NCBI GenBank assembly: GCA_026126105.1
Contig: JAHCJV010000040.1
Location: forward strand, 1-48,851
DNA length: 48,851 nt
From: Enhydrobacter sp.
GTDB lineage: Bacteria > Pseudomonadota > Alphaproteobacteria > Reyranellales > Reyranellaceae
Direction: 5' to 3'
Shown here: positions 33,365 to 43,625 of the stretch, piece after piece
Numbering within the stretch: the first letter of the stretch is position 1
Layout of the letters: each line of letters begins with the position of its first letter
Translations under genes and position numbers: made by a program
Notes under the pieces: generated by a model
Database searches by the model: none
What the model saw: the letters and a program-made list of their open reading frames with translations, nothing else
What the model was told of the DNA's origin: nothing

Positions 33365-34168
33365 GTGGCCGCATCACTGGAGGCCCAAGTGGGGTTCGGA
33401 AAGGCTCCTGCCGCTCGCACAGCTATCGTTCTTCTTGCCATCGCCGGCACCCTGGCAGCTGCCGGCTGTGCCGCGACGGATCCGCCGCCGGTCGCTGCGC
33501 CCGTCACCGAGACGGCGACCGACCTGGCGCCCAGTCCCTATCTCGCCATGCTTCGCGACCACGGAATCGGCGCCTCAATTCCTTCCCGAGGCAAGTTCGT
33601 CCTCGTCAACATTCCTTCCTTCGAGCTGATCGCTCTCGAGGACGGCGTGCCCGTCCTGCGCAGCCGCGTGGTGGTCGGCCGGCCCGGGAACACTACGCCC
33701 GAAATGCTGTCCTCGATGTTTGCCGTCCGGTTCAACCCTTCCTGGACCCCGACGCCGTCGATGGTCCGCAATGAAGGGCTGCGCTACATGCCGCCGGGTC
33801 CCCGGAACCCGCTCGGCAGGATCATGTTCGATCTCGACAACGAAGAGTTCATCTATCTGCACGACACCAACGATCGAACGCTGTTCAATCGGACCCAACG
33901 CGCGTTGAGCCATGGCTGTATCCGCGTGGAACAGGTGCGCCCACTGGCGGCCTGGGCCCTCGGCGTGTCGGAAAAGGAGATCGATTCGATGATTTCGAGA
34001 GGAACCCATTCGGTCGCGTTGCCGGAAGCGATCCCCGTTTCTCTTGCCTACTACACGCAGTTTCCCGACCAGAACGGCGAGATCGCCTCTTACGCGGACA
34101 TCTACGGCAGCCGGCACGGGACGCAACTCGTCGCTGCTCGGGCCAGGGCGTCGGTCGGAGCGCATTAA
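33365..34168 (+). CDS. L,D-transpeptidase (YkuD), lipoprotein
   Basis: A 267-aa cell-wall enzyme that cross-links peptidoglycan 3-3 or attaches proteins. The N-terminal signal ends in the lipobox LAAAGC (Cys35). The YkuD domain runs from about residue 75 (KFVLVNIPSFELIALEDGVPVL). The catalytic motif is SHGCIRV with Cys at about 185 and an upstream His in IYLHDTND. GTG 33365 with AAGGAG six bases upstream is preferred over 33299 or ATG 33329. Positively identified family; its exact reaction is not. Confidence 0.87.
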   Translation: MAASLEAQVGFGKAPAARTAIVLLAIAGTLAAAGCAATDPPPVAAPVTETATDLAPSPYLAMLRDHGIGASIPSRGKFVLVNIPSFELIALEDGVPVLRSRVVVGRPGNTTPEMLSSMFAVRFNPSWTPTPSMVRNEGLRYMPPGPRNPLGRIMFDLDNEEFIYLHDTNDRTLFNRTQRALSHGCIRVEQVRPLAAWALGVSEKEIDSMISRGTHSVALPEAIPVSLAYYTQFPDQNGEIASYADIYGSRHGTQLVAARARASVGAH

Positions 34169-34219
34169 CTCAGCTTCCCGAGCGCGGCCGCATCGCCGTT
34201 GAACAGGTCTGCCCGCTGC

Positions 34220-34253
34220 CGCGGTGATCGGCGCCCACCGGCGCCCGACCGCG
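34220..34253. terminator. GC-rich hairpin between convergent genes
   Basis: CGCGGT...GGCGCC pairs with GGCGCC...ACCGCG with a small bulge, between the ends of the L,D-transpeptidase and TctC-like genes. There is no clear T-tract on either strand, so the terminator call is weak. Confidence 0.35.
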
Positions 34254-35219
34254 CTATTCTGGCTTTATGCCGGCCGCCTGAAGCACGGGGACCCAGAGCG
34301 GTGCCTGTAGAGCCGTCCATTTGGCGAGTTCCTCGGGCGTGCCGCCCATCGCCACGAAGCCGCGCTTGCGCAGGTTCTCGCGCATTTCCGGCGTTGCCAC
34401 GGACGCGTTGAGCGCGGCATTGAGCTTGGCGATGACCGGCGCCGGCGTGCCCGGCGTGGCGATCAGCGTGTAGACGATCGTGCCGTCGACATCGCCCAGG
34501 CCCAGCTCCTTGAAGGTCGGAACGTCCAGGGCCGACTGTGCACGCTCCGGCGCGGCCATGCCGTAGGCCTTGAGCTTGCCGCTCTGGAGGTGCGGCGCGA
34601 CCGAGGTCACGCTCGACATGCCGAGCTTGATATGGCCGCCCAGCAAGTCGGTGACCAGCGGTCCGGTGCCGCGGAACGGGACGTGCGTCAGCTTGATCTT
34701 GTTCAGAAGCGCATAGCGCTCGGTCGACAGATGCATCGGCGTGCTGACGCCTGCCGTGCCGTACTGCACGTCACCTGGCGCCTTGCGCGCTGCCTCCGTT
34801 ATCGCCGCGAGATCCTTCCACGGCGCATCGGCGCTGCCGACGAAAACCGACTCCTGCTTGGCGATGAAGCCGACCGGCACGAACGTCGCGGGATCGTAGC
34901 TGAGACGCGCGATGAGATAAGGGAGCAACGTCTGGTTGTTGCTGCTGACCAGCACCGTGTAGCCATCGGGGGCCGCCTTGGCGACCACCTCGTGGCCGAT
35001 GCTGCTGCCGCCGCCGCCGCGATTCTCGATAATCACGGTCTGGCCGAGCGCCTTTTGGAACGGCTCCTGGATCGCCCGCGCCAACGCATCGGTGCCGCCC
35101 CCCGGCGGGAACGGCACGACGACATGAACCGGCTGCGACGGAAAGGTCTGCGCGATAGCAGGTGTCGCGACCGCGCCGGCTGCCAAAGCGCCGAGAAGCG
35201 CCTGACGACGCTGGATCAT
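34254..35219 (-). CDS. TctC/Bug-family tripartite tricarboxylate transporter binding protein
   Basis: A 321-aa periplasmic solute-binding protein. Tat-like signal MIQRRQALLGALAAGAVATPAIA. Bug landmarks: VHVVVPFPPGGGTDALAR, VIIENRGGGGSSIGHEVVAKAAPDGYTVLV, YGTAGVSTPMHLS and GFVAMGGTPEELAKW. Members bind carboxylates such as tricarboxylates or acid sugars. GGAGG five bases before ATG 35219. No TctA/B membrane genes are adjacent; it is an orphan, as is common for Bug proteins. Confidence 0.9.
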   Translation of the reverse strand: MIQRRQALLGALAAGAVATPAIAQTFPSQPVHVVVPFPPGGGTDALARAIQEPFQKALGQTVIIENRGGGGSSIGHEVVAKAAPDGYTVLVSSNNQTLLPYLIARLSYDPATFVPVGFIAKQESVFVGSADAPWKDLAAITEAARKAPGDVQYGTAGVSTPMHLSTERYALLNKIKLTHVPFRGTGPLVTDLLGGHIKLGMSSVTSVAPHLQSGKLKAYGMAAPERAQSALDVPTFKELGLGDVDGTIVYTLIATPGTPAPVIAKLNAALNASVATPEMRENLRKRGFVAMGGTPEELAKWTALQAPLWVPVLQAAGIKPE

Positions 35220-35296
35220 TGTTCCCTCCTGATTGCGAAGGAAACTAGCGCCCTTCCGACCGTCGCGCACCTTCCGGAATTTCGGTGCAAGGTCTT

Positions 35297-35569
35297 TCAG
35301 ACCATGCCGAGCGCGTGCTTGTAGACGTCGAGCAGTTGCTCCTGCTCGTCACGCTCGGCGGCGTCCTGCTTGCGGATCGAGATGATCTTGCGCATCGTCT
35401 TGACATCGTAGCCGACGCCCTTGGCCTCGCTGTAGACGTCGCGGATGTCGCCACCGATCGCCTTGCGCTCTTCCTCGAGCTTCTCGATACGCTCGATGAA
35501 GCTCTTCAGCCGGTCGGCCGAGATCGGTCCCGCCTTGACCTTTTTCGAAACAGGGCTTCCGTCCGGCAT
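35297..35569 (-). CDS. gapR: Nucleoid-associated protein GapR (DUF2312)
   Basis: A 90-aa protein matching GapR (89 aa in Caulobacter): AGPISADRLKSFIERIEKLEEERKAIGGDIRDVYSEAKGVGYDVKTMRKIISIRK is nearly diagnostic. GapR clamps over-twisted DNA ahead of forks and RNA polymerase. It is long coiled-coil/helical and basic. ATG 35569 is chosen: AAGGAG is eight bases upstream, too close for the GTG at 35578. It lies 105 bases after the DUF1244 gene. Confidence 0.92.
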   Translation of the reverse strand: MPDGSPVSKKVKAGPISADRLKSFIERIEKLEEERKAIGGDIRDVYSEAKGVGYDVKTMRKIISIRKQDAAERDEQEQLLDVYKHALGMV

Positions 35570-35683
35570 GTCCAACACTCCTTGATGCGCTGGCCCGGAC
35601 CATAAGAGCGAGCGGTGTGTCGGCTCAATGACGAGACGCGAAGAATGACGGGGATAACGGGGAGGGAGGGCGCGTCGCAGAGG

Positions 35684-35980
35684 TCAGTGCTTGTGGCCAG
35701 CGGCGTCGAACGCCTTCTTCTGGTCGCCCGATGCGTCCTTCTGGTACTTGGCCTTCCACTGGTCGTACGGCATGCCGTAAACGACCTCGCGAGCCTTGGG
35801 ATCGGGGATTTCGATGCCCTGCTTGCCCGCCTCCTCGCGGTACCAGCGCGACAGGCAATTGCGGCAGAAGCCAGCCAGGTTCATCAGGTCGATGTTCTGC
35901 ACGTCCGTGCGTTCCTGCAGATGTCCGACCAGGCGGCGAAAGGCGGCAGCTTCGAGTTCGGTGCGAGTCTTGTCATCCAT
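35684..35980 (-). CDS. DUF1244-family protein
   Basis: A 98-aa protein. The family stretch FRRLVGHLQERTDVQNIDLMNLAGFCRNCLSRWYREEA is clear, with two Cys (FCRNC) that could bind metal, and YGMPYDQWKAKYQ after it. Function unknown; widespread in alphaproteobacteria. GGAGG before ATG 35980. It lies 29 bases after the N-formylglutamate amidohydrolase stop, in the same operon. Confidence 0.9.
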   Translation of the reverse strand: MDDKTRTELEAAAFRRLVGHLQERTDVQNIDLMNLAGFCRNCLSRWYREEAGKQGIEIPDPKAREVVYGMPYDQWKAKYQKDASGDQKKAFDAAGHKH

Positions 35981-36009
35981 GGGAGAGCCTCCTCCGGCCG
36001 GATATAAGT

Positions 36010-36777
36010 TCAGGCGAGAGCCGCCGCAACGGCGGCGCGGATGGGATCGACGAGCCTGCGGCCCCATTTCCGGGCGTCCTCGGGCGTGCCCATGAGGTCC
36101 TGCCGGACCTCCAGCGAGCAATGCGGCAGCGCCCTTGCGCCCGCATGCACACCCAGCGTGTACTCGTACGGATCGCGCGCCGAATAGGGCTCGTTGTCGC
36201 CGACCACCAGCGAGCCGTCCTTGCGCAGCTCGGCGAGCAGCGGCTCGGGCAGGCGCGGATCGTCCCGCCACAGAACACCGACGTGCCAAGGCCGCTTGAA
36301 GCCGTTCATTTCGGGCGTGAAGCTATGCACCACGAGCAGGCAAACCTTGCGGTCGCACGCCGTCATTCGGTCGAGCTGGCGGCTGACCTCGTGGTGATAG
36401 GGCCAGAAGCAGGCATGCGCTCGCGCGTCGACCTGCTCCTTGGTGAGGCCCTTGTTGGCCGGCACGACGACAGTGTCGCTCACCTCGGGCGTCGATCCTT
36501 CCCCGCCCGGCCAGCGATTGCAGTCGATCACCAGGCGCGAGTAGCCGGATGCGACCAGGGGCGCGTCGAGGATGTTCGACAGCTCGATGGCGGCGTCGAG
36601 GCCGCCGATGTCCCAACCGATGTGGCGCGACAGCTCCTCCTCGGTGATGCCGAGATCGCCCAGCGCCTTCGGGATCGCCTTGCTGGCGTGGTCGCAGAGA
36701 AGCAGCAGCGGCGCCCTGCCCGCCGCGTTGTGCACGGTGAAAGGCGGCGGATCACCCGGCCCGAGGAGGGATTGCAT
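36010..36777 (-). CDS. N-formylglutamate amidohydrolase
   Basis: A 255-aa FGase-family hydrolase. Core: LLLLCDHASKAIP, HIGWDIGGLDAAIELS, RLVIDCNRWPGG, VVHSFTPEMNGFKRPWHVGVLW and LGVHAG. It releases formate and glutamate from N-formylglutamate (last step of one histidine degradation route), though some members act on other N-acyl amino acids. First gene of the leftward set with DUF1244 and gapR, divergent from glycerate kinase. Confidence 0.88.
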   Translation of the reverse strand: MQSLLGPGDPPPFTVHNAAGRAPLLLLCDHASKAIPKALGDLGITEEELSRHIGWDIGGLDAAIELSNILDAPLVASGYSRLVIDCNRWPGGEGSTPEVSDTVVVPANKGLTKEQVDARAHACFWPYHHEVSRQLDRMTACDRKVCLLVVHSFTPEMNGFKRPWHVGVLWRDDPRLPEPLLAELRKDGSLVVGDNEPYSARDPYEYTLGVHAGARALPHCSLEVRQDLMGTPEDARKWGRRLVDPIRAAVAAALA

Positions 36778-36797
36778 CGCGCCCCTATAGTGGGAAG

Positions 36798-38087
<1,290 letters not shown>

Positions 38088-38091
38088 TGCG

Positions 38092-38511
38092 ATGGCGACC
38101 TATTCTGGCTCCTGCCACTGCGGCGCAATCCAGATCAAGTACGAGACGCCGAAGGAACCCGCTGCCATGCGGCCGGGGCGCTGCTCCTGCACTTTCTGCC
38201 GTCGGCATGGTGCGCGCACCATGGGGGACCCGGAGGGATCGGTCGAGTACCGGGCCGAATCGGGCGCGCTGTCGAGATATCGCTTCGGGCTCGGCATCAC
38301 CGATTACCTGGTCTGCAGCAAGTGCGGGGCCTATGTCGGTGCGGTCATGGAGGACGACGGTCGCCTGATTGCCACCCTCAACGTGAACGCGCTGGACATC
38401 CGCGACAGCTTCGATCCGGCGCCGCCGCTCCACGTCTATGACGGCGAGGACGAGCAGCGCCGCCGCAGCCGGCGCCGAAAGTTCTGGATGCCCGCGACGT
38501 TGATCGCCTAA
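38092..38511 (+). CDS. GFA-family zinc protein
   Basis: A 139-aa CENP-V/GFA-fold protein. Zinc Cys are visible at C8, C10, C31, C33, C36, C75 and C78 (GSCHCGA, CSCTFC, VCSKCG). GFA proteins are named for glutathione-dependent formaldehyde activation, but most have no proven activity. Four bases after the glycerate kinase stop, GGAG overlapping that stop; it precedes otnK, so it is part of the operon. Its role in acid-sugar use is unknown. Confidence 0.87.
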   Translation: MATYSGSCHCGAIQIKYETPKEPAAMRPGRCSCTFCRRHGARTMGDPEGSVEYRAESGALSRYRFGLGITDYLVCSKCGAYVGAVMEDDGRLIATLNVNALDIRDSFDPAPPLHVYDGEDEQRRRSRRRKFWMPATLIA

Positions 38512-38519
38512 CGTCCGCC

Positions 38520-39776
38520 ATGGCCATACTCGGAATCATTGCCGACGACTTCACCGGCGCGACCGACATCGCGGGCATGCTGGTCAAGGGCGGCTTGCGC
38601 ACCATCCAGACCATCGGAGTGCCGCCGAAAGGCGCGATCCCGGACGACGTCGATGCCGTCGTTGTCGCGCTCAAGACGCGCTCCATACCGGCCAGTGACG
38701 CAATCGCGCAATCGCTCGAGGCCTTGGCGGCGCTGCAGGCCGCCGGCTGCGTCCGCTTTTTCTTCAAGTACTGCTCCACCTTCGACTCGACGGACCGAGG
38801 CAACATCGGCCCGGTGGGCGACGCGCTGCTCGATGCGCTGGGGGCCGCCCAGGCGATCTATTGCCCGGCCTTTCCCGAAAACGGCCGCACGATCTTCTTC
38901 GGCCATCTCTTCGTCGGCGATCTGCTGCTGTCCGACACACACATGCGCCACCACCCGCTCAATCCCATGACCGATTCGAGCCTCGTGCGCGTGCTCGCGC
39001 GGCAGACGAAACACAAGGTCGGCCTGGTCGCGCTGAAGCAGGTCCAGGCCGGCTCGGCGAGCCTGCGCGCGGCGCTCGACAAGCTCGCGTCCGACGGTGT
39101 GCGCCACGTTATCGTCGACGCCGTGGCCGACACCGATCTCGGCATCATCGGCGAGGCGATCGGTGACGACGTGCTCGTCACCGGCGGCTCGGGCGTGGCG
39201 CTCGGCCTGCCCGCCGCCTACCGCCGCCGCGGCCTGGTCGAGCACAAGTCGGGCGCCGACAGCCTGCCGCAGGTTAGCGGGGCGGCCGCCGTGCTGGCGG
39301 GCTCGTGCTCGGCCGCGACGCTGGGCCAGATCGCCAACTTCAAGGGCGCGCACCTCGCTTTGGACACCGACGCGATCTGCCGTGGCGAGCCGGTCGGCGA
39401 AAAGGCGCTGGCCTGGGCCAGGGACAAGCTCGGCAACGGCCCGATCCTGCTCTCGGCCAGCGACAGGCCCGAAGCCGTGAAGGCCTTGCAGGCCAGGTAT
39501 GGTATCGAAAAGTCGAGCCACGCGATCGAGAGCACCATGGCGACCCTCGCGAAGGGCCTCGTCGCGGCCGGGGTCAGCCGCCTCGTCGTCGCGGGTGGCG
39601 AGACGTCCGGCGCGGTGGTCGGCGCGCTCGACGTCACGGCGCTGCGCATCGGTCCGGAGATCGATCCCGGCGTTCCGTGGACCGCGTCGGTCGGCGCGAA
39701 GCCGCTGCTGCTGGCCCTGAAGTCCGGCAATTTCGGCGCGCCCGACTTTTTCACCAAGGCATTCGAGACGCTATGA
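38520..39776 (+). CDS. otnK: 3-oxo-tetronate kinase OtnK
   Basis: A 418-aa four-carbon acid sugar kinase. N-terminus IIADDFTGATDIAGML, then FFFKYCSTFDSTDRGNIGPV and GRTIFFGHLFV. The C-terminal ATP-binding part has VAGGETSGAVV. It phosphorylates 3-oxo-tetronate, from L-threonate or D-erythronate, to the 4-phosphate. Followed with a 4-base overlap by otnC, its pathway partner. Confidence 0.92.
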   Translation: MAILGIIADDFTGATDIAGMLVKGGLRTIQTIGVPPKGAIPDDVDAVVVALKTRSIPASDAIAQSLEALAALQAAGCVRFFFKYCSTFDSTDRGNIGPVGDALLDALGAAQAIYCPAFPENGRTIFFGHLFVGDLLLSDTHMRHHPLNPMTDSSLVRVLARQTKHKVGLVALKQVQAGSASLRAALDKLASDGVRHVIVDAVADTDLGIIGEAIGDDVLVTGGSGVALGLPAAYRRRGLVEHKSGADSLPQVSGAAAVLAGSCSAATLGQIANFKGAHLALDTDAICRGEPVGEKALAWARDKLGNGPILLSASDRPEAVKALQARYGIEKSSHAIESTMATLAKGLVAAGVSRLVVAGGETSGAVVGALDVTALRIGPEIDPGVPWTASVGAKPLLLALKSGNFGAPDFFTKAFETL

Positions 39777-40417
39777 GCACGGAAGGAAAATCGCGCGAAG
39801 CCATGTGTGCGCTGGGCGCCAAGCTCGCGGCTCGCGGCCTCTGCCCAGGCACGTCGGGCAACATCAGCGTGCGCATCGCCGATGGCTGGCTGATGACGCC
39901 GACCAATTCCTCCCTCGGCGAGCTCGATCCGGCGCAGCTGTCGAAGCTCGACAGCAACGGCAAGCATGTCGGCGGCGATCCGCCGACGAAGGAGGCCCTG
40001 CTGCATCGGTCGGTCTACGACGTCCGTCCCAAGGACGGTGCGATCGTGCATCTCCATTCGACGCACGCGGTGGCTATCTCCTGCCTCGATCCATCGTGCC
40101 ACCACAGCGCCGAGACGACGTTGCCGCCAATCACGCCCTACTTCGTGATGCGGGTCGGCAAGCTGCCGCTGGTGCCCTACTTCAAACCGGGCGACCCCAA
40201 GCTTGCCGACGCAATTCGCGAATACGCAAAAGGCCATCGCGCCGTGTTGCTGGCCAACCATGGCCCGGTCGTCGCCGGCACCTCTCTATCCGCCGCCTCG
40301 GCGTCGATCGAGGAGCTCGAGGAAACCGCCAAGCTGCACCTGCTGCTGCAGGGCCTCAAGACCCGCACCCTCTCCGACTTCCAGGTCCGCGAGATCGAGG
40401 AAGCATTTCCCTCTTAG
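39773..40417 (+). CDS. otnC: 3-oxo-tetronate 4-phosphate decarboxylase OtnC
   Basis: A 214-aa class II aldolase. Motifs: LCPGTSGNISVRI, LMTPTNSSLGELD, the zinc site HLHSTHAVAISC, and LANHGPVV. It splits 3-oxo-tetronate 4-phosphate to dihydroxyacetone phosphate and CO2. ATG 39773 overlaps the otnK stop by ATGA; the frame is open upstream but only as otnK shadow. Next gene is otnI. Confidence 0.92.
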   Translation: MSTEGKSREAMCALGAKLAARGLCPGTSGNISVRIADGWLMTPTNSSLGELDPAQLSKLDSNGKHVGGDPPTKEALLHRSVYDVRPKDGAIVHLHSTHAVAISCLDPSCHHSAETTLPPITPYFVMRVGKLPLVPYFKPGDPKLADAIREYAKGHRAVLLANHGPVVAGTSLSAASASIEELEETAKLHLLLQGLKTRTLSDFQVREIEEAFPS

Positions 40418-40425
40418 GATCAGCC

Positions 40426-41211
40426 ATGCCCAAGCTCGCCGCCAATCTCTCCTGGATCTACCAGGAGGTGCCGTTCTTGCAGCGCTTCGGGGCAGCTGCC
40501 GCCAACGGCTTCAAGGCGGTCGAGATACTGTTCCCCTACGAGGCGCCGGCGTCCGATATCGCCGCCGAGCTCAAGAAGCACAAGCTCACGCAGGCGTTGT
40601 TCAACCTGCCGCCGGGCGACGCCAGCAAAGGCGAGCGCGGGCTGGCTGCCCTGCCCGGCCGAGAAGCGGAGTTCGCGGCCGCGCTCGACAAGGCGTTGGA
40701 TTACGCAAAGGTTCTCGAGTGCCGCACCTTGCACGTCATGTCGGGCATGATCGCGCCGGACGCCGACATCAAGGCGATGCACCAGACGTTCGTGTCGAAT
40801 CTCAAGATGGTCTGCGACCGCACCGCCAAGAGCGATCTCACGATCGTGCTGGAGCCGATCAACCATCGCGACATTCCCGGCTACTTCACCAACACGACCG
40901 ATCAGGTGAAGCAGATCATCGCGGAGGTGGGCGCGCCGCATCTCAAGCTGCAGCTCGATCTCTATCATCTGCAGGTTACTGAGGGCGACCTGCAGAAGCG
41001 CACGGAGCGCCTGTTCCCGATCACCGCGCACGTCCAGATCGCCGGCAATCCCGACCGCAACGAGCCGGATATCGGCGAGGCCAACCACCTTTACCTGCTC
41101 GATGTGCTCGACCGGCTCGGCTACGACGGCTATGTCGGGCTCGAATACAAACCCAAGACCACCACAGTCGAGGGCCTGGGCTGGGCGAAGCGGTACGGAA
41201 TCCATCCATGA
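40426..41211 (+). CDS. otnI: 2-oxo-tetronate isomerase OtnI
   Basis: A 261-aa TIM-barrel hydroxypyruvate-isomerase-like enzyme. ANLSWIYQEVPFLQRFGAAA, VEILFPYEAP, LFNLPPGD and GERGLAALPGR are family landmarks; metal ligands include Glu in LEPIN and His/Glu in HVQIAGNPDRNEP and GLEYKP. It converts 2-oxo- to 3-oxo-tetronate. Eight bases after otnC; overlaps ltnD by 4 bases. Confidence 0.9.
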   Translation: MPKLAANLSWIYQEVPFLQRFGAAAANGFKAVEILFPYEAPASDIAAELKKHKLTQALFNLPPGDASKGERGLAALPGREAEFAAALDKALDYAKVLECRTLHVMSGMIAPDADIKAMHQTFVSNLKMVCDRTAKSDLTIVLEPINHRDIPGYFTNTTDQVKQIIAEVGAPHLKLQLDLYHLQVTEGDLQKRTERLFPITAHVQIAGNPDRNEPDIGEANHLYLLDVLDRLGYDGYVGLEYKPKTTTVEGLGWAKRYGIHP

Positions 41212-42122
41212 GCGACAAGAACACACCCGCCGTCGCCTTCATCGGCCTAGGTTCGATGGGCCTCGGCATGGCGAAGAACCTGCTGAAGCACGGCCACAAG
41301 GTCGTCGGCGTCGATCCGAGCGAAGCTGCGTGCAAGGCCTTCGGCGAAGCCGGCGGCACGACCGCGGCGAACCCGGCGGAAGCGGCGACCAGTGCCGACG
41401 TGGTGATCGTCGCGGTCGTCAACGACAAGCAGGTCGAGACGGTGCTGTTCGGCGATCAAGGCGCCGTATCGGCGTTGCGCAAGGACGGCGTCGTGATGCA
41501 ATGCGCCACCGTCCCGGCGGCCTTCACGCGCTCTCTCGCGGATCGGCTGGCCGCGACCGGCCACGCCCTGCTCGACGCGCCGATGTCGGGCGGCCGGGCC
41601 CGGGCGGAATCGGGCGAGCTCACGTTCATGGCGTCGGGGGCGCCGGCGAGCTTCGCTGCCGCCGAGAGCATCTTCGCCGCGACCTCCGCCAAGGTGTTCC
41701 GCCTCGGTGATGCACCGGGCATCGGCTCCCTGGTCAAGACGGTCAACCAGCTGCTCGCCGGCGTGCATATCGCGACGGCCGCCGAAGCGGTCGCGCTCGC
41801 GGCGAAAGCCGGGGCCGATACGCGCGTCGTCTACGAGGTGATCTCGGCCAGCGCCGGCAATTCGTGGATGTTCGGCAATCGCGTGCCGCACATGCTGGAC
41901 GACGACTATTCGCCCCTCTCCGCCGTCGAGATCTTCGTCAAGGATCTCGGGCTGGTGCTGAACACCGGGCACGAGCTGCGGTTGCCGCTGCCTCTTGCCG
42001 CAGCAGCGCACCAGCTGTTCCTCGCCGCGGCGGGCGCGGGCTGGGGCAAGCTGGACGACGCCGCGGTGGTCAAAGTGTACGAACAGGCCGGCGACTTCAA
42101 AGTATCATCCCCCAGGCGCTAG
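41208..42122 (+). CDS. ltnD: L-threonate dehydrogenase, beta-hydroxyacid dehydrogenase family
   Basis: A 304-aa NAD-dependent enzyme. Rossmann start AFIGLGSMGLGMAKNLLKHGH, substrate-binding LDAPMSGGRARAESGELTFMASG, and catalytic Lys in GSLVKTVNQLLAGVH. It oxidises L-threonate (or a close C4 sugar acid) to 2-oxo-tetronate, the first step. Distinguishing LtnD from DenD (D-erythronate) by eye is not safe; the cluster content supports either. ATGA overlap with otnI. Confidence 0.85.
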   Translation: MSDKNTPAVAFIGLGSMGLGMAKNLLKHGHKVVGVDPSEAACKAFGEAGGTTAANPAEAATSADVVIVAVVNDKQVETVLFGDQGAVSALRKDGVVMQCATVPAAFTRSLADRLAATGHALLDAPMSGGRARAESGELTFMASGAPASFAAAESIFAATSAKVFRLGDAPGIGSLVKTVNQLLAGVHIATAAEAVALAAKAGADTRVVYEVISASAGNSWMFGNRVPHMLDDDYSPLSAVEIFVKDLGLVLNTGHELRLPLPLAAAAHQLFLAAAGAGWGKLDDAAVVKVYEQAGDFKVSSPRR

Positions 42123-42141
42123 TCTGGGGTAGACTGTCGGC

Positions 42142-43554
42142 ATGCTCCGACAGCGTTTCACCAAGATCGTTGCCACGCTCGGGCCGGCCACTTCCAGCCC
42201 GGAACGGCTGAAAGAGCTGTTCGAGGCGGGCGCCGACGTCTTCCGGCTGAATTTCAGCCACGGGACGCATGACGACCACAAGCAGCGGGTCGCGCAGCTG
42301 CGCGCTCTGGAAAAACAGTACAAGCAACCGATTGCGATCCTGATGGACCTGCAGGGCCCCAAGCTGCGGCTCGGCGCGATGGCGAAGGGCCCGATCGAGC
42401 TGAAGAAAGACCAGCATCTCAGGCTCGACATGGACAAGGCGCCCGGCACCCTCAAGCGCGTGCCGCTGCCCCATCCGGAGATTTTCCAGGCAGCCAAGCC
42501 GGAGGGGCTGCTGCTGATCGACGATGGCAAGGTGCGGCTGCGCATCGTGGCGCACACCGGCGACACGATCGACACGGTGGTCGAGGTCGCCGGCACGATC
42601 AGCGACCGCAAGGGCGTCAACTTGCCCAACCTCGTGCTGCCGGTATCGCCGATGACTCCGAAGGATCGCCGGGACCTCGATTACGGCCTCGCGCTCGGTG
42701 TCGACTGGGTGGCGCTGTCCTTCGTGCAGCACGCCAACGATGTTGCCGAGCTCAAGAAGCTGGTTTCCGGACGCGCTGCGGTGATGTCCAAGCTCGAGAA
42801 GCCCGCCGCGATCGAGCATCTCGACGAGATCATCGAGCAGAGCGACGGCATCATGGTCGCGCGGGGTGATCTTGGCGTCGAGCTGCCGCCCGAGGCCGTG
42901 CCGCCGCTACAGAAGCGCATCCTCGCCGCCTGCCGGGTGTTGGGACGGCCGGCGATCGTCGCGACGCAGATGCTCGAGTCGATGGTTCATTCGCCGACAC
43001 CGACACGGGCGGAGGCATCGGACGTAGCGACGGCGGTTTACGATGGCGCCGATGCGGTGATGCTGTCGGCCGAATCGGCATCGGGCGACTATCCCGTCGA
43101 GGCGGTGACGATCATGGATCGCATCATCAAGAGCGTGGAGGCCGATCCGCTTTATCGCCGCCTCATGGATGCGAGCCGCCGCGAGCCCGAGGCGACGACT
43201 GCCGACGCAATCAGCGCCGCGGCCCGCCAATGCGCCCATACGCTGACCGCCGCAGCGATCGTCACCTACACCAACACCGGCTCGACCACGCTCCGCGCCG
43301 CGCGCGAGCGCCCGGACGTCCGAATCCTCTGCCTGACGCCCAACCTCGACACGGCCCGGCGCATGACCCTCGCCTGGGGCGTCCATCCCGTGCAGACCGA
43401 GGACGCGCACAACTTCGCCGACATGGTCGCCCGAGCCGTCCGCGTCGCCCGGCAGCAGCAGCTTGCCAGGCAGGGGCAGCGGCTCGTCATCACCGCCGGC
43501 GTTCCATTCGGCACACCAGGGGCCACGAATATCCTTAGAATCGCCTACGTTTGA
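42142..43554 (+). CDS. pyk: Pyruvate kinase
   Basis: A 470-aa enzyme. TKIVATLGPATSSPERLKELFEAGADVFRLNFSHGTHDDHK is the N-terminal domain; GDLGVELPPEAVPPLQKRI with its catalytic metal Glu/Asp and ATQMLESMVHSPTPTRAEASDVA are the signature. The C-terminal allosteric domain follows. It converts PEP to pyruvate. Directly follows ltnD (19-base gap) and collects DHAP- and glycerate-derived carbon. Confidence 0.95.
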   Translation: MLRQRFTKIVATLGPATSSPERLKELFEAGADVFRLNFSHGTHDDHKQRVAQLRALEKQYKQPIAILMDLQGPKLRLGAMAKGPIELKKDQHLRLDMDKAPGTLKRVPLPHPEIFQAAKPEGLLLIDDGKVRLRIVAHTGDTIDTVVEVAGTISDRKGVNLPNLVLPVSPMTPKDRRDLDYGLALGVDWVALSFVQHANDVAELKKLVSGRAAVMSKLEKPAAIEHLDEIIEQSDGIMVARGDLGVELPPEAVPPLQKRILAACRVLGRPAIVATQMLESMVHSPTPTRAEASDVATAVYDGADAVMLSAESASGDYPVEAVTIMDRIIKSVEADPLYRRLMDASRREPEATTADAISAAARQCAHTLTAAAIVTYTNTGSTTLRAARERPDVRILCLTPNLDTARRMTLAWGVHPVQTEDAHNFADMVARAVRVARQQQLARQGQRLVITAGVPFGTPGATNILRIAYV

Positions 43555-43625
43555 GACGAGAAAGCCGGGGATAGAGCAGAAGGTTCCCCCGTAAGTCTTT
43601 CAGAACCAGCGTTAACGAGGCGATC

